The notes: generated by a model not told the origin, from the sequence alone. A DNA stretch of 45,000 nt from Sphaeroforma sirkka (GCA_001586965.3 LUCW03000243.1:25001-70000), one strand, 5' to 3'. Positions 1 to 13,894 are shown, numbered from the stretch's first letter. Translations and numbers: made by a program.

Positions 1-63
1 AAAATGGGGTCAAGAGGTTTTGTAGGATACTACAGGCACAGCACATGCAGATCTTGGAGCAGT

Positions 64-2200
<2,137 letters not shown>

Positions 2201-2204
2201 CGTG

Positions 2205-2835
2205 TAATGTATGTATGTATGTATGTATATATGTATATATAATATTCATTATATATATATGTATGTACGTATGTTTGCGTACGTATGTATGTGCGTAATG
2301 TATGTATGTATGTATGTATGCATGTACGTATGTATGTATGCATATATGTATGTAGGCATCAATATGTATATACGTATGTATGTTTGTATGTATGGATATA
2401 TGGATGTATGCAATGTATGTATGTATGTATGTAATGTATGTATGTATGTATGCATGTATGTAGCGCACGTATGCAATGTATGTATGTATGTATGCACGTA
2501 TGTATGTATGTATGTATGTATGTATGCATGCATGCATGAGTATGTATATATGTATGTATACAAGCATGTATGTATGGCATATGCATGTATGTATGTATGC
2601 ATGCATGTATGCATGCATGTATGCATGTATATATATATATATGTATATGTATGTATGTATGCAAGTATGTATGTATGCATGTATATATGTATGTATTTAT
2701 GGCAATGTATGTATGTATGTATGCATTTTATGTATGTCCGTATGTATGTATGTATGTATGTATGTATGTATGTATGTATGTATGTATGTATGTATGTATG
2801 TGCATGTATGTATATATATGTATATATGTATGATG
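2205..2835. repeat. (GTAT)n tetranucleotide microsatellite
   Basis: About 630 bases of GTAT/GCAT/GTAC-type tetranucleotide repeat, purest at 2,736-2,800. All three frames on both strands are open through much of it because a 4-bp unit cycles through the frames (Met-Tyr-Val-Cys strings). No coding function is inferred. It lies about 150 bases beyond the FCF1 exon 1 donor, inside the presumed intron. Confidence 0.93.
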
Positions 2836-2984
2836 TCGTTTCGTACGCAAAGTTTCAATATAAATGTTGACAATTATGCCACGCGTAACATATTATTCTA
2901 CGGGATATATAACAATTTCTAAGTAATCTATTCATGCATTATAGGTGATGTGAAAATTATATACAATTTGTCACACGTGCTTAC

Positions 2985-3431
2985 CTGCATCACCCTGTCC
3001 ACCAAACAGTCGTCGGCATATGTTCCCTTGTGTATACATCTCAGTTTCTTAAACCTGGGGTCCTTGGCGATTCTCAACGCTACTCTATACTTAGATCCCA
3101 ATTTTTCCAACTCCGCCAGCACGCAGTCGGTTATGCAAGGCACGCACTTGGCGTATAAGCAATCCATCGCACTCTGCACGATTTCCATCTTGTTTTGTAT
3201 CGAGAAATTAATGAAATTTGTATCTAAAAGTATGTGGAAAGGGGGGCCCAGCGATTGATTGTAGTGAAAAAATAGGGCTGTAGATGCTTGTACTACTTTC
3301 CGAGGTTCCTCTGCTTTGGCCAGTTTTTTAGCCTTCGCTTCCGCTTTGACCTTATTTGCCTCTAAACGTGGATCGGCCTTGCTGACCATACGCTTTACGG
3401 AAGCATTCCGAGTTTTCTTTGCTTTACCCAT
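2985..3431 (-). CDS. FCF1: FCF1/UTP24-type PIN endonuclease, first exon only
   Basis: FCF1 (UTP24) is the nucleolar PIN-domain endonuclease of the small-subunit processome; it cuts pre-rRNA to make the 18S 5' end. The exon encodes 149 residues from the ATG at 3431: a basic lysine-rich N-terminus, then [18 protein letters not shown] and [14 protein letters not shown], near-identical to the family. PIN acidic residues are visible at D70 (DTNF), D102/E107 and D140-D141 (ADDCL). The family is about 198 residues, so some 45 C-terminal residues are absent. The exon stops in phase 0 at a good donor (CAG|GTAAGC, intron from 2984 leftwards). No later exon is recognisable in 1-2,984, so the intron must be longer than 2.98 kb and full of microsatellite, or the gene is cut. 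It is divergent from the membrane-protein gene at 3,871. The family call is very secure. Confidence 0.95.
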
Positions 3432-3870
3432 AGTGATTCTTTGTGATGCACTAGAATATACCTATATCAACCTAGGTTAAAGTGTGCTAGACAACTTAAC
3501 TTCTGACTATAGCAAACTGTCTATCCAGATACATATTTAAACTTGGGTATACTGTATAGGCATTATTTGCAACTCTGATACACTCTGTAACTCTGTGCGA
3601 AGTTGGTACACGTGTTTTTGGAAATTAAATTCCAGGGTTGCGTAAAACCCAACAAGCGTCTAGATTTCGTTGTTGTTTTTTTGAAACAAAAGGGAAATCA
3701 TCGACTGAAGTTCGGAACCACACTTATATTCATTTATGCAGAACCTGGTTGGTCTAGAGTGTAGACAAACTCGCTCTCCTACAATACTGAGTAGAGGCGC
3801 GCTCACAGAGACAGTAAAGACTTATTGTGATATCAAGTCAACCCCAAAGCAAAGAATCTATCTCATCAAT
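3432..3870. promoter_or_regulatory. Intergenic region between divergent genes
   Basis: About 440 bases separate the FCF1 start codon (minus strand) from the preferred ATG of the plus-strand membrane protein. Both 5' UTRs and a shared or back-to-back promoter must lie here if both genes are expressed. I see no clear TATA box. An in-frame ATG at 3736 would add 45 residues of unremarkable sequence, which I read as 5' UTR. The regulatory role is inferred from position only. Confidence 0.4.
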
Positions 3871-4701
3871 ATGAGCGAGGAAAAGGAAGTATACTTCCCA
3901 GCCGCACCCTTTGCATTCGATGTGAAATACGAAACAGTTGCTGGCTTTTACGAGGGCACACTTAGACATGATAAGACTTCTATTTACTTAGACGGCAAGA
4001 AGCTTCACCTTAACTCAGACGCGGCATCGGAAATTGAAAGTCACTATGAAATCCGATATGAACGTATCAATCTATGCGACGCTGGGGGTCTATCTGTTAC
4101 AAACACAAACAAGATTGCTTTAGAATGCACACCCGTCGGGGCTACTAGGCCTGCTGAGCTGGTAAAGATATACGTACGGAAACTGAGTGACATTGAACGC
4201 ATTGTGTGCGAACTTAAGGGAAATGGGGTTAAGATCAAGAAGGGTATCATCAACCACTACTTGCACTCTAAGTACACTATGAAGTATTACAGCCCCCGAT
4301 TGCGGTATTGGATCAATGTGATCTCTAAGACATACAAGACAGTTATTCTTTTCGGTATGATTTTCTTCTTGACCGATGTAGCGTCCTACTTGCCGGACAT
4401 AAAGGTCGACCACATATACGACAACGCCGTAGATGCATACGAGAATGCCTCAGGGTCAACGCCTGTGTTAGCTGCTATAGCTGGGGTGGTTGCCTTTCCG
4501 TTTTTGTTTGTGATTGTAATTCCGGTATGCCTGGCTTTAGTACTAGCCAAGCGATTCTTCTCAGTTTTGGCGGCAATGGCAGCCCTGGAGCATTTTGAGG
4601 TCATACTAGGCATGTTGAAAGATGTACACAAGATACTGAAGAAAGGCAGTGGCATGTGGGGCAAGGCCACGAAGTCGACAAAAGAGAAGAAGTACAAATG
4701 A
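3871..4701 (+). CDS. Hypothetical two-span membrane protein
   Basis: I do not recognise this gene. The uninterrupted frame from 3871 gives 276 residues ending in TGA. Residues 1-125 are soluble, with alternating strands and a closing helix (LSDIERIVCELKGNG); this outline is compatible with a PH- or GRAM-like fold, a weak inference. Hydrophobic segments follow at about 157-174 (VILFGMIFFLTDVASYL) and 199-226, the latter perhaps running on to 238. The tail is lysine-rich (KGSGMWGKATKSTKEKKYK), so a cytosolic C-terminus is likely. I chose the ATG at 3871 (MSEEKEVYFP) over the in-frame ATG at 3736 because the intervening 45 residues look non-coding. The gene is intronless here, divergent from FCF1, and followed by a polyadenylation signal 245 bases past the stop. 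Base composition is host-like. Confidence 0.8.
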   Translation: MSEEKEVYFPAAPFAFDVKYETVAGFYEGTLRHDKTSIYLDGKKLHLNSDAASEIESHYEIRYERINLCDAGGLSVTNTNKIALECTPVGATRPAELVKIYVRKLSDIERIVCELKGNGVKIKKGIINHYLHSKYTMKYYSPRLRYWINVISKTYKTVILFGMIFFLTDVASYLPDIKVDHIYDNAVDAYENASGSTPVLAAIAGVVAFPFLFVIVIPVCLALVLAKRFFSVLAAMAALEHFEVILGMLKDVHKILKKGSGMWGKATKSTKEKKYK

Positions 4702-4945
4702 GATTCATATACATATTCATATATGTATTTTCGTACATATCTATCGTTTATCGGAAGTGGCAAAAGCTAGACTATCAGAAACTCTTCCCCAGGTTCAACT
4801 TGCCTCTGTGCGTAAATAAGGTGTATCAGGGCACAGGCCATATCAAGCTAAGATGGATACAATATTATATTTCGAGGACAAAACAATTACCCTCGAAAGA
4901 TGCACACATTTTCGATGTTAGTTAGCGTGTCTCCGTGCCAGATGA

Positions 4946-4951
4946 AATAAA
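4946..4951 (+). promoter_or_regulatory. AATAAA polyadenylation signal
   Basis: A canonical AATAAA lies about 245 bases after the stop codon of the two-span membrane protein, followed by GT-rich sequence. It is the probable 3' end signal of that gene. Confidence 0.6.
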
Positions 4952-5104
4952 GTACAATCTTCAAGGTGTGTAAATGCTGTCAGTTTCTTTATTCGTCCAC
5001 AGCCAACACCTGACGTTCGTTTCAGACATAATATTGCCAGGGAGATACAGTGTGTATTTATCTATCCATTTGTATATCAGAATCAACACTACATATGTAT
5101 AGAT

Positions 5105-5143
5105 ATGTATACGTATATGTATATGTATATGTATACGTATATG

Positions 5144-5202
<59 letters not shown>

Positions 5203-5272
5203 ATTATTATTATATATTATGTATGTATATTATGTATATATATATGTATATACTTCTTCATTCCTATGCATT

Positions 5273-5355
<83 letters not shown>

Positions 5356-5395
5356 CATACATACATACATACATACAAACATACATACAAACATG

Positions 5396-5427
<32 letters not shown>

Positions 5428-5459
5428 CACACATATATACAATTATACATACATACATG

Positions 5460-5499
<40 letters not shown>

Positions 5500-5500
5500 T
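5105..5500. repeat. Compound microsatellite
   Basis: A compound simple repeat: TATG/TA words, (AT)n near 5,148-5,198, (GT)n near 5,287-5,316, (AT)n near 5,317-5,350, (CATA)n tetranucleotide to about 5,470 and (AT)n to 5,496. It lies between the membrane-protein gene and CDV3. Long open frames through it are artefacts. Confidence 0.93.
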
Positions 5501-6128
5501 AAATGAATACATATATAAACACGGTTTATATCTACATGTGTATAGATACAAATAAAGATTCAGATTGAATATAGATATAGATATAGAAATTTATCCAAGC
5601 AGTATCTCGGTTACATATTGACGCGTGCCCATAATGGCTCAATCTGCTATGGCCTGGTTAAATATGTGCGCCTTTGATAACAAAATGCACTTTGTGACGT
5701 CTGCTGTGTGTTTTTTTTTACTCTCCTTCACTGGCAGGAGATAAATCTTGCAAGGAAATGGTCTGTGGACTAGGCTTCCTCCTTATATATTGATTTGTTA
5801 TCAAGTATATCCTCCTATTTAGTTAGTGCATTATCATTTATATCCTCGATATAGTTAAATAGTGTCATATACATACTACTAATAACTACAGTCTACACAT
5901 GCCTATGTATTTATCAACTAAATTACTATATCTATTTTTAGAATCCTCAGTCCATATAGCATGTGTTGCCATCAGATATATTTTTATTAAAAAAAATCAA
6001 AAAATTTGTGGCCTCCCAAAAGAAAGCGAGTTGTAAACTCTATCGAGAGAGTGATGTGTGAAGTTGCCACTAATATTTTTGAAAGGAAATTTTGAGCCTA
6101 TGTACATAGCCTACTTGTATGTAAATAG
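5501..6128. other. AT-rich intergenic DNA, no gene seen
   Basis: I see no coding sequence, RNA gene or mobile element here. It should contain the promoter and 5' UTR of the CDV3 homologue, but no specific site can be supported. Confidence 0.6.

Positions 6129-6226
<98 letters not shown>
6129..6226. repeat. (AT)n/(GT)n microsatellite upstream of CDV3
   Basis: About 75 bases of (AT)n pass directly into (GT)n. The tract ends about 80 bases before the CDV3 start codon, so it lies in the promoter or 5' UTR. Confidence 0.93.
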
Positions 6227-6305
6227 ATGTATCTGTATACATATTACTATATGCAAAATATTAAAAGTAACGTTTGAGTGACACATTTTATCGTTGCTTA
6301 ACATC

Positions 6306-9300
6306 ATGTCTGAAGCCGCCAAACCAGATGTCAGTCTAAACGACTTCTTCGCCCGGTATGTAGTCGATGTATTAGCAGTAGCACGTGCATACATAGTTTT
6401 TCAGTTGTATTTAGCTTATATCTCAACGTTATAAATATACCATTAGAAGTACCAGTTTGTATTTAGTTCGATACCAGTGATCTATTAGTTCAGTATATCT
6501 TCCTGGATGGAGTTCAGTATATCTTCCTGGTGGTGTTACTCTATGCACGCTCAACAAGCTCGCCTATACAAATCTCTTCTGTGTTCTGTTTATCTATATG
6601 TCAGTCAGAGTAGACGCTACACACATGCACTCAACTTATACCGTCTGTGTTCTATTTCCATACCAAATAGCAAGGACGCTAAGAAGAAGAAAAAGACTGG
6701 CTCCGTTGCCTCCAAACCTGTGCCCAAAGCAGCCCCCCCTCTACAAACTCAGCAACAGAGTGCTTCGAGTACTCCTTCTGCTCCTTCGCCATCACCCGCT
6801 AAGGTAGCCACGGTAGTGGGAACCATGAAGGAAACAAAGGTATGCATATCGGATTGCAATATGAGTTAGTTTATTTGCACTAGATCGCTCCAGATGTGCA
6901 TGTATAGTTTGCTTATACTTGTGTATATGTGTGACTGTTTAAATGTTTCCAGACGATTGTTTGACGGCCAGGTGATGTGCACATGGACAAGCCACTCCGA
7001 TGAAAGAATCGGCCGAACTTGCATGTGATATACCTTGCCAATGTGTACATACGTGTGTATACAAACACGCCCCCCGATTATGTTGGTACACAGTTTGCTT
7101 CATCGTTTGCATTTGTCGGGATTCGGCTCGTAACAAGCAAGATTATTACTACCGATAGGATTATTTTGTACGCGCCAAATGGTTGTGGATAGTTTAAATT
7201 TTGTTATTGCATATATATATACGTCTTTATTTATGGATCGAACAATGCATACAGGTGCGTGTGTATCGTAATTTATACATACAAGTTGTATACATGAATG
7301 ATGCAAGCTCGCGTATGTGTCTGTGTGTCTGCGTAGTTTTCTTGTATGTAAATATTGTATTGACGTATGACTCTGCTTATGCTCTCTGGTATGTATGTGT
7401 GTGCCTGTGGGGACTTATAAATATGCATGTGCAAATGTGTTCATATGTACTTCACTTTCGTTTATACGTCATATTTTATCACGTGCCATGTTGATTTATT
7501 TTATATACCATCATATTCACCGCGTGTTGTTATGTTGATTTAATTTATACATATATTCACCAAGTGTCCATATATATTATGTATATTTGTTTGTTGTTTT
7601 TGTTTTCCCATTGCGTTTGTATCTCATATATATACTCATGTGCGTTTGTGCACATGAGTATACGTTATATATGTATATACGTGTATATATTATGTATGTA
7701 TATACGGGTGTGTATTTATCTATATACCTATACGATCGTAGTGTATTAATTCGTCAGACATGCACATTGATAGGTACGTACATGCTTAGATTCATTTTTG
7801 GTCCACTTTCAAGTGGAAGCTTCGTACGTACATTCTTGTATAGATGGATGTCATTGTTGCACAGAGGTGTATATATTTATCCATACGTATACATATAGGT
7901 ATTTACATCCACATATCTGCGTATATGTAGTCGTTGTTGATGTAGTTATGGAATTCTGTTTTTTGTTGTATATATTGTTATCCTTGAATCTGTTTCTCGT
8001 ATATTTATGTATGTATATATTTGTCGTATATGTTCACACTTCTGCTTACATAATTATTATATGTAGATATTTACGTATGTTTTTAAACGGACACAGTTCA
8101 CGGTATGACCTGCAACTACTCTGGGATGATTGGAACTCTGTTTACATTTATGCTGGATTCGGAGAGTTTAATCACGTCACAGATACGTTCTTGATCCTTT
8201 GTACACATCCATATATCCTATTGTGTATAGTTGAGGTATTGTTTTTCTATTGTGTGTAGTTATCACTATGTATCCTCATTGTGTGAAGATCGTTAAATTT
8301 GTGTGTTTTGTTATAGAAATATAACACTAGTATATTTTAATGGTTATACATACCTTTTTGTGTGTAGTTATGGTAATATATCCCTATTGTGTGTAGTTAT
8401 GGTAATATATTCTTATTGTGTGTAGTTATGGTAACATATTCCTGTTGTGTGTAGTTATGGTTATATATCCCTATTGTGTTTAGTTGTGATATCATATTCT
8501 CTCTATGTATCGCTATGGTATTATATCCCTATTGTGTGTAGTGATATCATATTCTTTCTATGTATCGCTATGGTATTATATCCCTATTGTGTGTAATTAT
8601 TGTATTTCTTAATCAACTGTGAAGTACAATGACCGCCACTAACGGCTTCTCGTATACACAAATCTATCACCCGCGTCGCAGGATGAAGACTGGATCGTAG
8701 AAGAAGAGACGGTGGCAGACTACAGTGGACTGCGTGTCGCAGATCTATCACTGTAAGTTTAGTTACTATTTGGTTATATTGATGAAATTTATTCTGTTCC
8801 CGTGTATCTACTATTTGCGAGGATTATGTTTACTATTCAGCTCCCGAGTATTAAAAGCGCTCTACATATCATGCATATGTGTATGTATAAATATATATTA
8901 ATATCGGATGGGTACACCCGCCATCTGAAGGTGTCATGTCTTGACTCGCATTGGGCATGAACTAGTCGATTGTTCGTATGGTTTGTCTGCCAGTGCAAGT
9001 GTGGCGAGATATGATCACACTCAAACTGTGTTTCTGCAGTATACTCCCAGAGTTTTCTAAAATACCACCACAGCATGGAGTACACGTTTACACATTTTTA
9101 AATCATGTGTCAGATCCAATACAAAAGAGTATCTCTGAGGCATATCCCAGGCGACACGAATGGTTTCGGCTGCTGCTGCGTGCTGTTGTTTCTTATGTAT
9201 GCTGGTTGTACCATAGCAGTAGAGTTGGCATATATATATGTGTGTGTGTGTTCTTATGACTTAACAGAATCGAGTTCCCAAGCCAGTCATATAGCTGGAA

Positions 9301-9737
9301 GCAGCTGTTAAAATTAGACCCACCCGTCCACGCACAGGTCTGACAAGCCAGAGGATGGCAATGATGAGGAGGGTGGCACTGCACAAGACACCGAGGCAAA
9401 AGAATCAAAGGGCAAGAAATGGGGCAAGAACAAAGCGTCGGTCACCAACCAGGCCTTCAGCAATAGAGCCTTCCCTACGCTCGCCGACACCACGCAGGAC
9501 CGAAACGAACCGTAAGTGCTTATAAATCGTCATCTCAACCCCAAGTTTTGTTGTTATTGCGTCCAAATATTTACCTTAAAGTGTTGTGGTTGGGTTTAAC
9601 TTTCAATTGCTTGTGATTTTGGTTACGTGATTTCTTTAGGTGGCCCTTGAAGAACTTTTATTATGGAGATTCGTTCGTGTGCATTTCTTGTCATCGATTA
9701 TACTAAGTGCAAATTTTGATTGCCTCGCGTGCCCGTG

Positions 9738-9777
<40 letters not shown>

Positions 9778-10134
9778 GTTTTTAACTGAATGTCTTGTCT
9801 ATCTTCTTGGCATTTGAGTTGCGCTCCGATAGTGCTGCCAATATCGTGGTTGCTGTTTTAATAGGCATCATCCACGTTTTGTTTCAAGTATTGCCAATTA
9901 ATACGAAACAACAGTGGTGGTCCGCATCCAGCTCAGGACCTCTTGTTATCGCTTGAATTCTGAGTTCATTTTCCACAATAGCTGTAGTTTGTTAAATATG
10001 TTGTGCCCTTTTCTACTTCCAGAGTGATGGCTGGTATGAAGAATATGAAGGTGGTGCGCAATGGCTACAAGGGAGACGGCCCAACGCAACAGAAGAACAT
10101 ATCGCTTAGTAACAAGTACGACGCCCTACGCTAG
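6306..10134 (+). CDS. CDV3: CDV3 homologue, five exons
   Basis: Exons are 6306-6355, 6671-6839, 8682-8752, 9338-9511 and 10023-10134. All joins are GT-AG (donors GTATGT, GTATGC, GTAAGT, GTAAGT) in phases 2, 0, 2, 2, giving 191 residues. The product matches the CDV3 plan: N-terminal SLNDFFARKDAKKKKK (animal CDV3 has a very similar DNFFAKRDKKKKK block), a low-complexity Pro/Ala/Ser linker, the acidic signature DEDWIVEEETVADYSGLRV, a Lys/Gly-rich stretch, the short motif RAFPTLADT and the C-terminal NKYDALR. CDV3 is a small, largely disordered protein of poorly defined molecular role; vertebrate forms are tyrosine-phosphorylated and about 258 residues. Introns of 315, 1842, 585 and 511 bases hold small repeats. 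The stop is TAG at 10132. The identity rests on several ordered motifs with consistent splice phases, so I am confident. Confidence 0.88.
8360..8605. repeat. 29-bp minisatellite in CDV3 intron 2
   Basis: Tandem copies of a 29-bp unit starting GTGTGTAGTTATGGTAATAT begin at 8360 and recur at 8389. After about four copies the array changes to a roughly 55-bp unit that starts GATATCATATTCT (8488 and 8543). It lies wholly in CDV3 intron 2, ending about 75 bases before exon 3. Confidence 0.85.
9741..9773. repeat. (AT)n microsatellite in CDV3 intron 4
   Basis: A short pure dinucleotide run inside the last intron of CDV3. Confidence 0.9.
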
Positions 10135-11823
10135 GCGACCCCATTGCATCTAGAACAAGTATCGTACAGGGGTGTGTGTGCGTGGCCGTATGCAGTCCGT
10201 GTGCAGGCACATGCAGCGAATACCAAGATACATTCCTGACTTCTGTGTGTGACGGGAGTGTATCATGTTAGAACACAACTAGACTTAAGTGTATTCAGGG
10301 AAACCAACACATGGGTTTTCATCAGGTTTGCGCAACTCATAGCAGTACTGTCTTGAGGCATGGTATGTCGAACGGAAAGTCGGTAGAATTCTTGCCGTAG
10401 ATGTGTGCTCCGAACCTTTGACGTTCTGATTGCGTGTACGAGAAGTGTCTGAGATCCGCTTAGATATGAGCAGAGGTGCCCAAACGCACGCTTCCCGGCA
10501 TCTTCATCTCCCGTGAAAGGTGCTTGATTGTGGCCACGGGACGTCACACCCACTTGTATCACTTGTATCGGGGTCATCAGGCATGCCTTCCAGGATTGGG
10601 CGCGAGTTGTTGTCGCACGGAGCATTAGACTTAGCCACGAGCTGCTGGTTTGTGAATTGTTAATTCGCCTTCCTACATACATAGATTAAATTTTGCTCCC
10701 GTATTTGGAATCGGTCCTTCTCCCGCACGCGTGTTTAGCTTCCCTTTTACTTTCACGGGTGTAGTAGACATGCATTCACGCACAAGAACTACCCCAGCTT
10801 GAAACCCATTTGCAATTGTATCAAAACGGTAGGACAATAGATGCATATCGTGACGGTTATTCTGAGCATGTACCGTGAATGTACCACTCAGTTTACTCAC
10901 ATACTCACTGAAGTATTTTGTGATGAGTCAGTGCTTGACACATATAGTGACACCCATCCGCACAATACATTGCGCTATTACATGGAGCGTAGGTTTGCTT
11001 CAATATCTATTGGTACGTAGAAAGCTCAAAAGAGAATACCGATGAACCCGCTGTTTATCACTCAACATGCTACTTCTGATTACCAGGTACCAAATCGCTA
11101 ATTGACCTATTGTAGACTAACCACACACACGAAGCACAAAATTGTGAGTACTATAGAGTGCCGTCAATGTTATGTGTAGATGCACAGGAGATAGTTATTT
11201 CTATTATCGCTACAGGAGTTGTCAATTGATGAGATAGAGAGGCTGGCTGGGATATGGATAGTCAGTGTATAATATTGGCTGTTGGTAATCTTAGTCGGTA
11301 TATATGGAGCACGAAGTCTATTTAGGATCTTGAGGACTAAATAATTATAACGAGCTGAGTGGTGCAGCGCACCTACTTCAAATCACAAGCGTGACTATAG
11401 GAGCGCGCCTCGTTCAAAATAAGGATTATTAGTGCCCATGTATTCTATGAAAAAGGGTTCCTGGTTCGCTGCGTTCTCACACTCTTGTCGATGTGAATTG
11501 CATTTTCGCGCTAGACCGTTGTGCGAGTACATCGCTATCAAGCTGCAACGCTGCTTTAAGGATGAACGTGCCTAGCTCGAGAGATCCGCAAGGAAACAGC
11601 GTAATGAAGCCAAGCGCAAAGCGCTGCCCGGATTGTATAGAATACATCCTAAGTGTTTGCCACGAGATGTGACTAAGGCTATATCTCCCGGGATATTTAT
11701 AGTGCATGACGAATCAAATTCCTCACACGGATGCGCTCCGTGAGTAACGAAAAGCCATAGCGGCGGCGTCAAAGGTTCCAAGGTCAGGACAGAGTAGTTA
11801 CTGAAGTCTCGAATATTTTCAGC

Positions 11824-11866
<43 letters not shown>

Positions 11867-13099
11867 AAACAGGATATGCAGCCAAATTGAATTAAAATTT
11901 GAATTCTGTGCATTTCTGTGGCTGAAAACAAACGATTTAACATCTTGTACGCGATTCGTACGCATTTTTTCTTACCCTATTGTGGTGCATACGGACGCTC
12001 TGAAAACCGATGCTTGCGACATTCTTCGCTTCCAGGTTGCTTGAAGCCGGCCTTGGCTTGGACCAAGAACAATATGAATCCTTTTGTACAAATTTTGGTT
12101 GTATATACTAATTCGCACAAGGGGTTAATATTTTATAAATCAAACTATCTGTCTTTTCGAGATATCTCGATTTGCTGATAGGAGGGTTTTTCAAGTGTCA
12201 GTGTCTTGAGCGAAACTCAAGTTTATCTCACGACAGGCCTGGTGACTACACTGTTTTTAAAAACTTGTATAGGCCGTTTTACCTCAGTAAGTTATTACAT
12301 AATTTTTAATTCCAGACTATACAACTGGTACTTTTGGTAAAAGCAAAGGTATTTTTGAATTGTGAACGAATCGTATTGGTCCGATAGGCATCATTGTATT
12401 GCCAAAGTGAGACACATGTTGTAGGTGTATGTGTGCGAAGGTAGTTGTGAGGTATACCTGTACATCTGCAGTCCATTGTCTTAATTGGCACCTGGAAAAA
12501 ATAGGCGAGACGGCAATGAACGATCTTCTGTTCAGATTTGGGCGGGCTGAAAAGCCCGTTGCTATAGTAGTCAACTAAAACTAGAAAAGAACCACCATAA
12601 CGGGTAAACTAATCCACACACACCTTTGGCTAGTATATTTAGGCTCTGAGCGACCTATCAAAGAACACAACTGCGTCGCCATATAGTGGTACACGCAGCC
12701 TGTAGGTTAGATGTGGTTTTGTAATCATCCCAGAGAAGGATACAAGTCTTTGTAGGTGGCGTCAAGAGAAGTGGCATGCACCATGCTATCGTGATTGTGG
12801 AAAGAGATAAACTTTTACAGCGAAAGCAAACGAGCCAACACATAAAAATTGAAAACACTAGGGTAGTTTTGCTTTGTGAAATATAGGTGCTGGTCTGGGT
12901 TTTGTAAGGTTGTGCAAACGAGGTTAATCGCTAGAGTAGTGAGCGCAATCATCCACCCGTCACTAGACGCGCAAATAGTTATGGATGATCCTTCGCGTTG
13001 TTGCTCTGTACCTTATACATGTTTGGTCCATAAAGAGCGAATAACAGTCGATATATTGCGAATGAAGCAATATAGTAAAGGCAATATGATGTCCACTAT
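10135..13099. other. No supported gene; weak minus-strand open frames
   Basis: The start must contain the CDV3 3' UTR. Two adjoining minus-strand open stretches (10,673-10,900 and 10,263-10,682) and an overlapping pair at 11,477-11,943 are unremarkable in composition and match nothing I know. An (AT)n run sits at 11,825-11,864. I cannot support a gene, RNA or transposon in these 3 kb. Confidence 0.5.
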
Positions 13100-13894
13100 A
13101 TGAATTTCAAAGACAACTACGATGTGATATGGACGACAAACCTAAGCTCGCTGAAGACACATGAATACTTTGCAGAACTATATCAGTATTTTGCCTCTTC
13201 ATTACCCATCATACTGGCTAAGAATATTTGTGTTCAATATAGTTTGCCCAACGGGACACACGCAATAGTAAGAGACTTCAAATATGCCCATGGAGACAAA
13301 CAACTTGAATTCGATAGCATCAAACATACTGCTGTGATTGGAATCGCTCATATCATTTCCACCCTTGTCTATATAGACGACAAAACTAAGCTCAATGAAA
13401 ACACACATGAATACTTCTCAGAACTATATCGGTATTTTGCCTCTTCATTCCCCATCATACTCGCTACATATTTTTGTGTTAAATATGGTTTTCCCAACGG
13501 GACACGAACAATGCTAAGAGACTTCAAAAATGCCCATGAGGACAAACAACTTGAATTCGATAGCATCAAACATACCGCTGTGATTGGAATCGCTCTTATC
13601 ATTTCCACCCTTGTCTACATAAATATAAAACCAGAGGTCAACATTACTTCGAGAGTACCTGCGAATAACCATATTTTTGTTAGTGTCCGAGAGAACAATT
13701 TGATTCCGATTCGAATGTATGTCATAAATTTCAGACCGAATCTCACTACAATCACTAAACAAACATTACAAGATGGTATACTCTTCGAGAGTACACCTGT
13801 GAATAACCGTATATTTGTTAGTGCCCGAGAGAATAATTTGATTCCGATTGGAATGATTTCGAACCGGATCTCACTACGATCACTTAACAAATAA
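13100..13894 (+). CDS. Hypothetical protein built from in-frame tandem duplications
   Basis: A 264-codon open frame made of two imperfect 82-residue repeats followed by two shorter repeats. Each long repeat contains THEYF.ELY.YFASS.PIIL and then a Pro-Asn-Gly-Thr motif (SLPNGTHAIVRDF and GFPNGTRTMLRDF). A Leu/Pro-x-Asn-Gly-Thr motif after a P-I-I-L strand recalls the C-terminal part of Pif1-like helicases; this is a weak resemblance and no Walker motifs are visible. The short repeats carry NN.IFVS.RENNLIPI. The duplications keep the frame open because 246 is divisible by three. It may be a decayed fragment of a mobile or virus-like gene rather than a working gene. I see no introns or promoter. 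Confidence 0.35.
   Translation: MNFKDNYDVIWTTNLSSLKTHEYFAELYQYFASSLPIILAKNICVQYSLPNGTHAIVRDFKYAHGDKQLEFDSIKHTAVIGIAHIISTLVYIDDKTKLNENTHEYFSELYRYFASSFPIILATYFCVKYGFPNGTRTMLRDFKNAHEDKQLEFDSIKHTAVIGIALIISTLVYINIKPEVNITSRVPANNHIFVSVRENNLIPIRMYVINFRPNLTTITKQTLQDGILFESTPVNNRIFVSARENNLIPIGMISNRISLRSLNK
13142..13633. repeat. 246-bp direct tandem duplication
   Basis: Two adjacent copies, 13,142-13,387 and 13,388-13,633, align throughout (for example ACACATGAATACTT at 13,157 and 13,403). Differences are scattered point changes, so the duplication is not brand new. The unit is a multiple of three. Confidence 0.9.

Noticed and set aside
3736-3870. Upstream in-frame ATG extending the membrane protein by 45 residues
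   Set aside because: The extra residues have no structure or conservation that I can recognise, and the later ATG opens a normal acidic N-terminus. It is treated as 5' UTR.
10263-10900. Adjoining minus-strand frames as a gene overlapping the CDV3 3' region
   Set aside because: No splice sites, domains or start context support it; composition is like non-coding DNA nearby.
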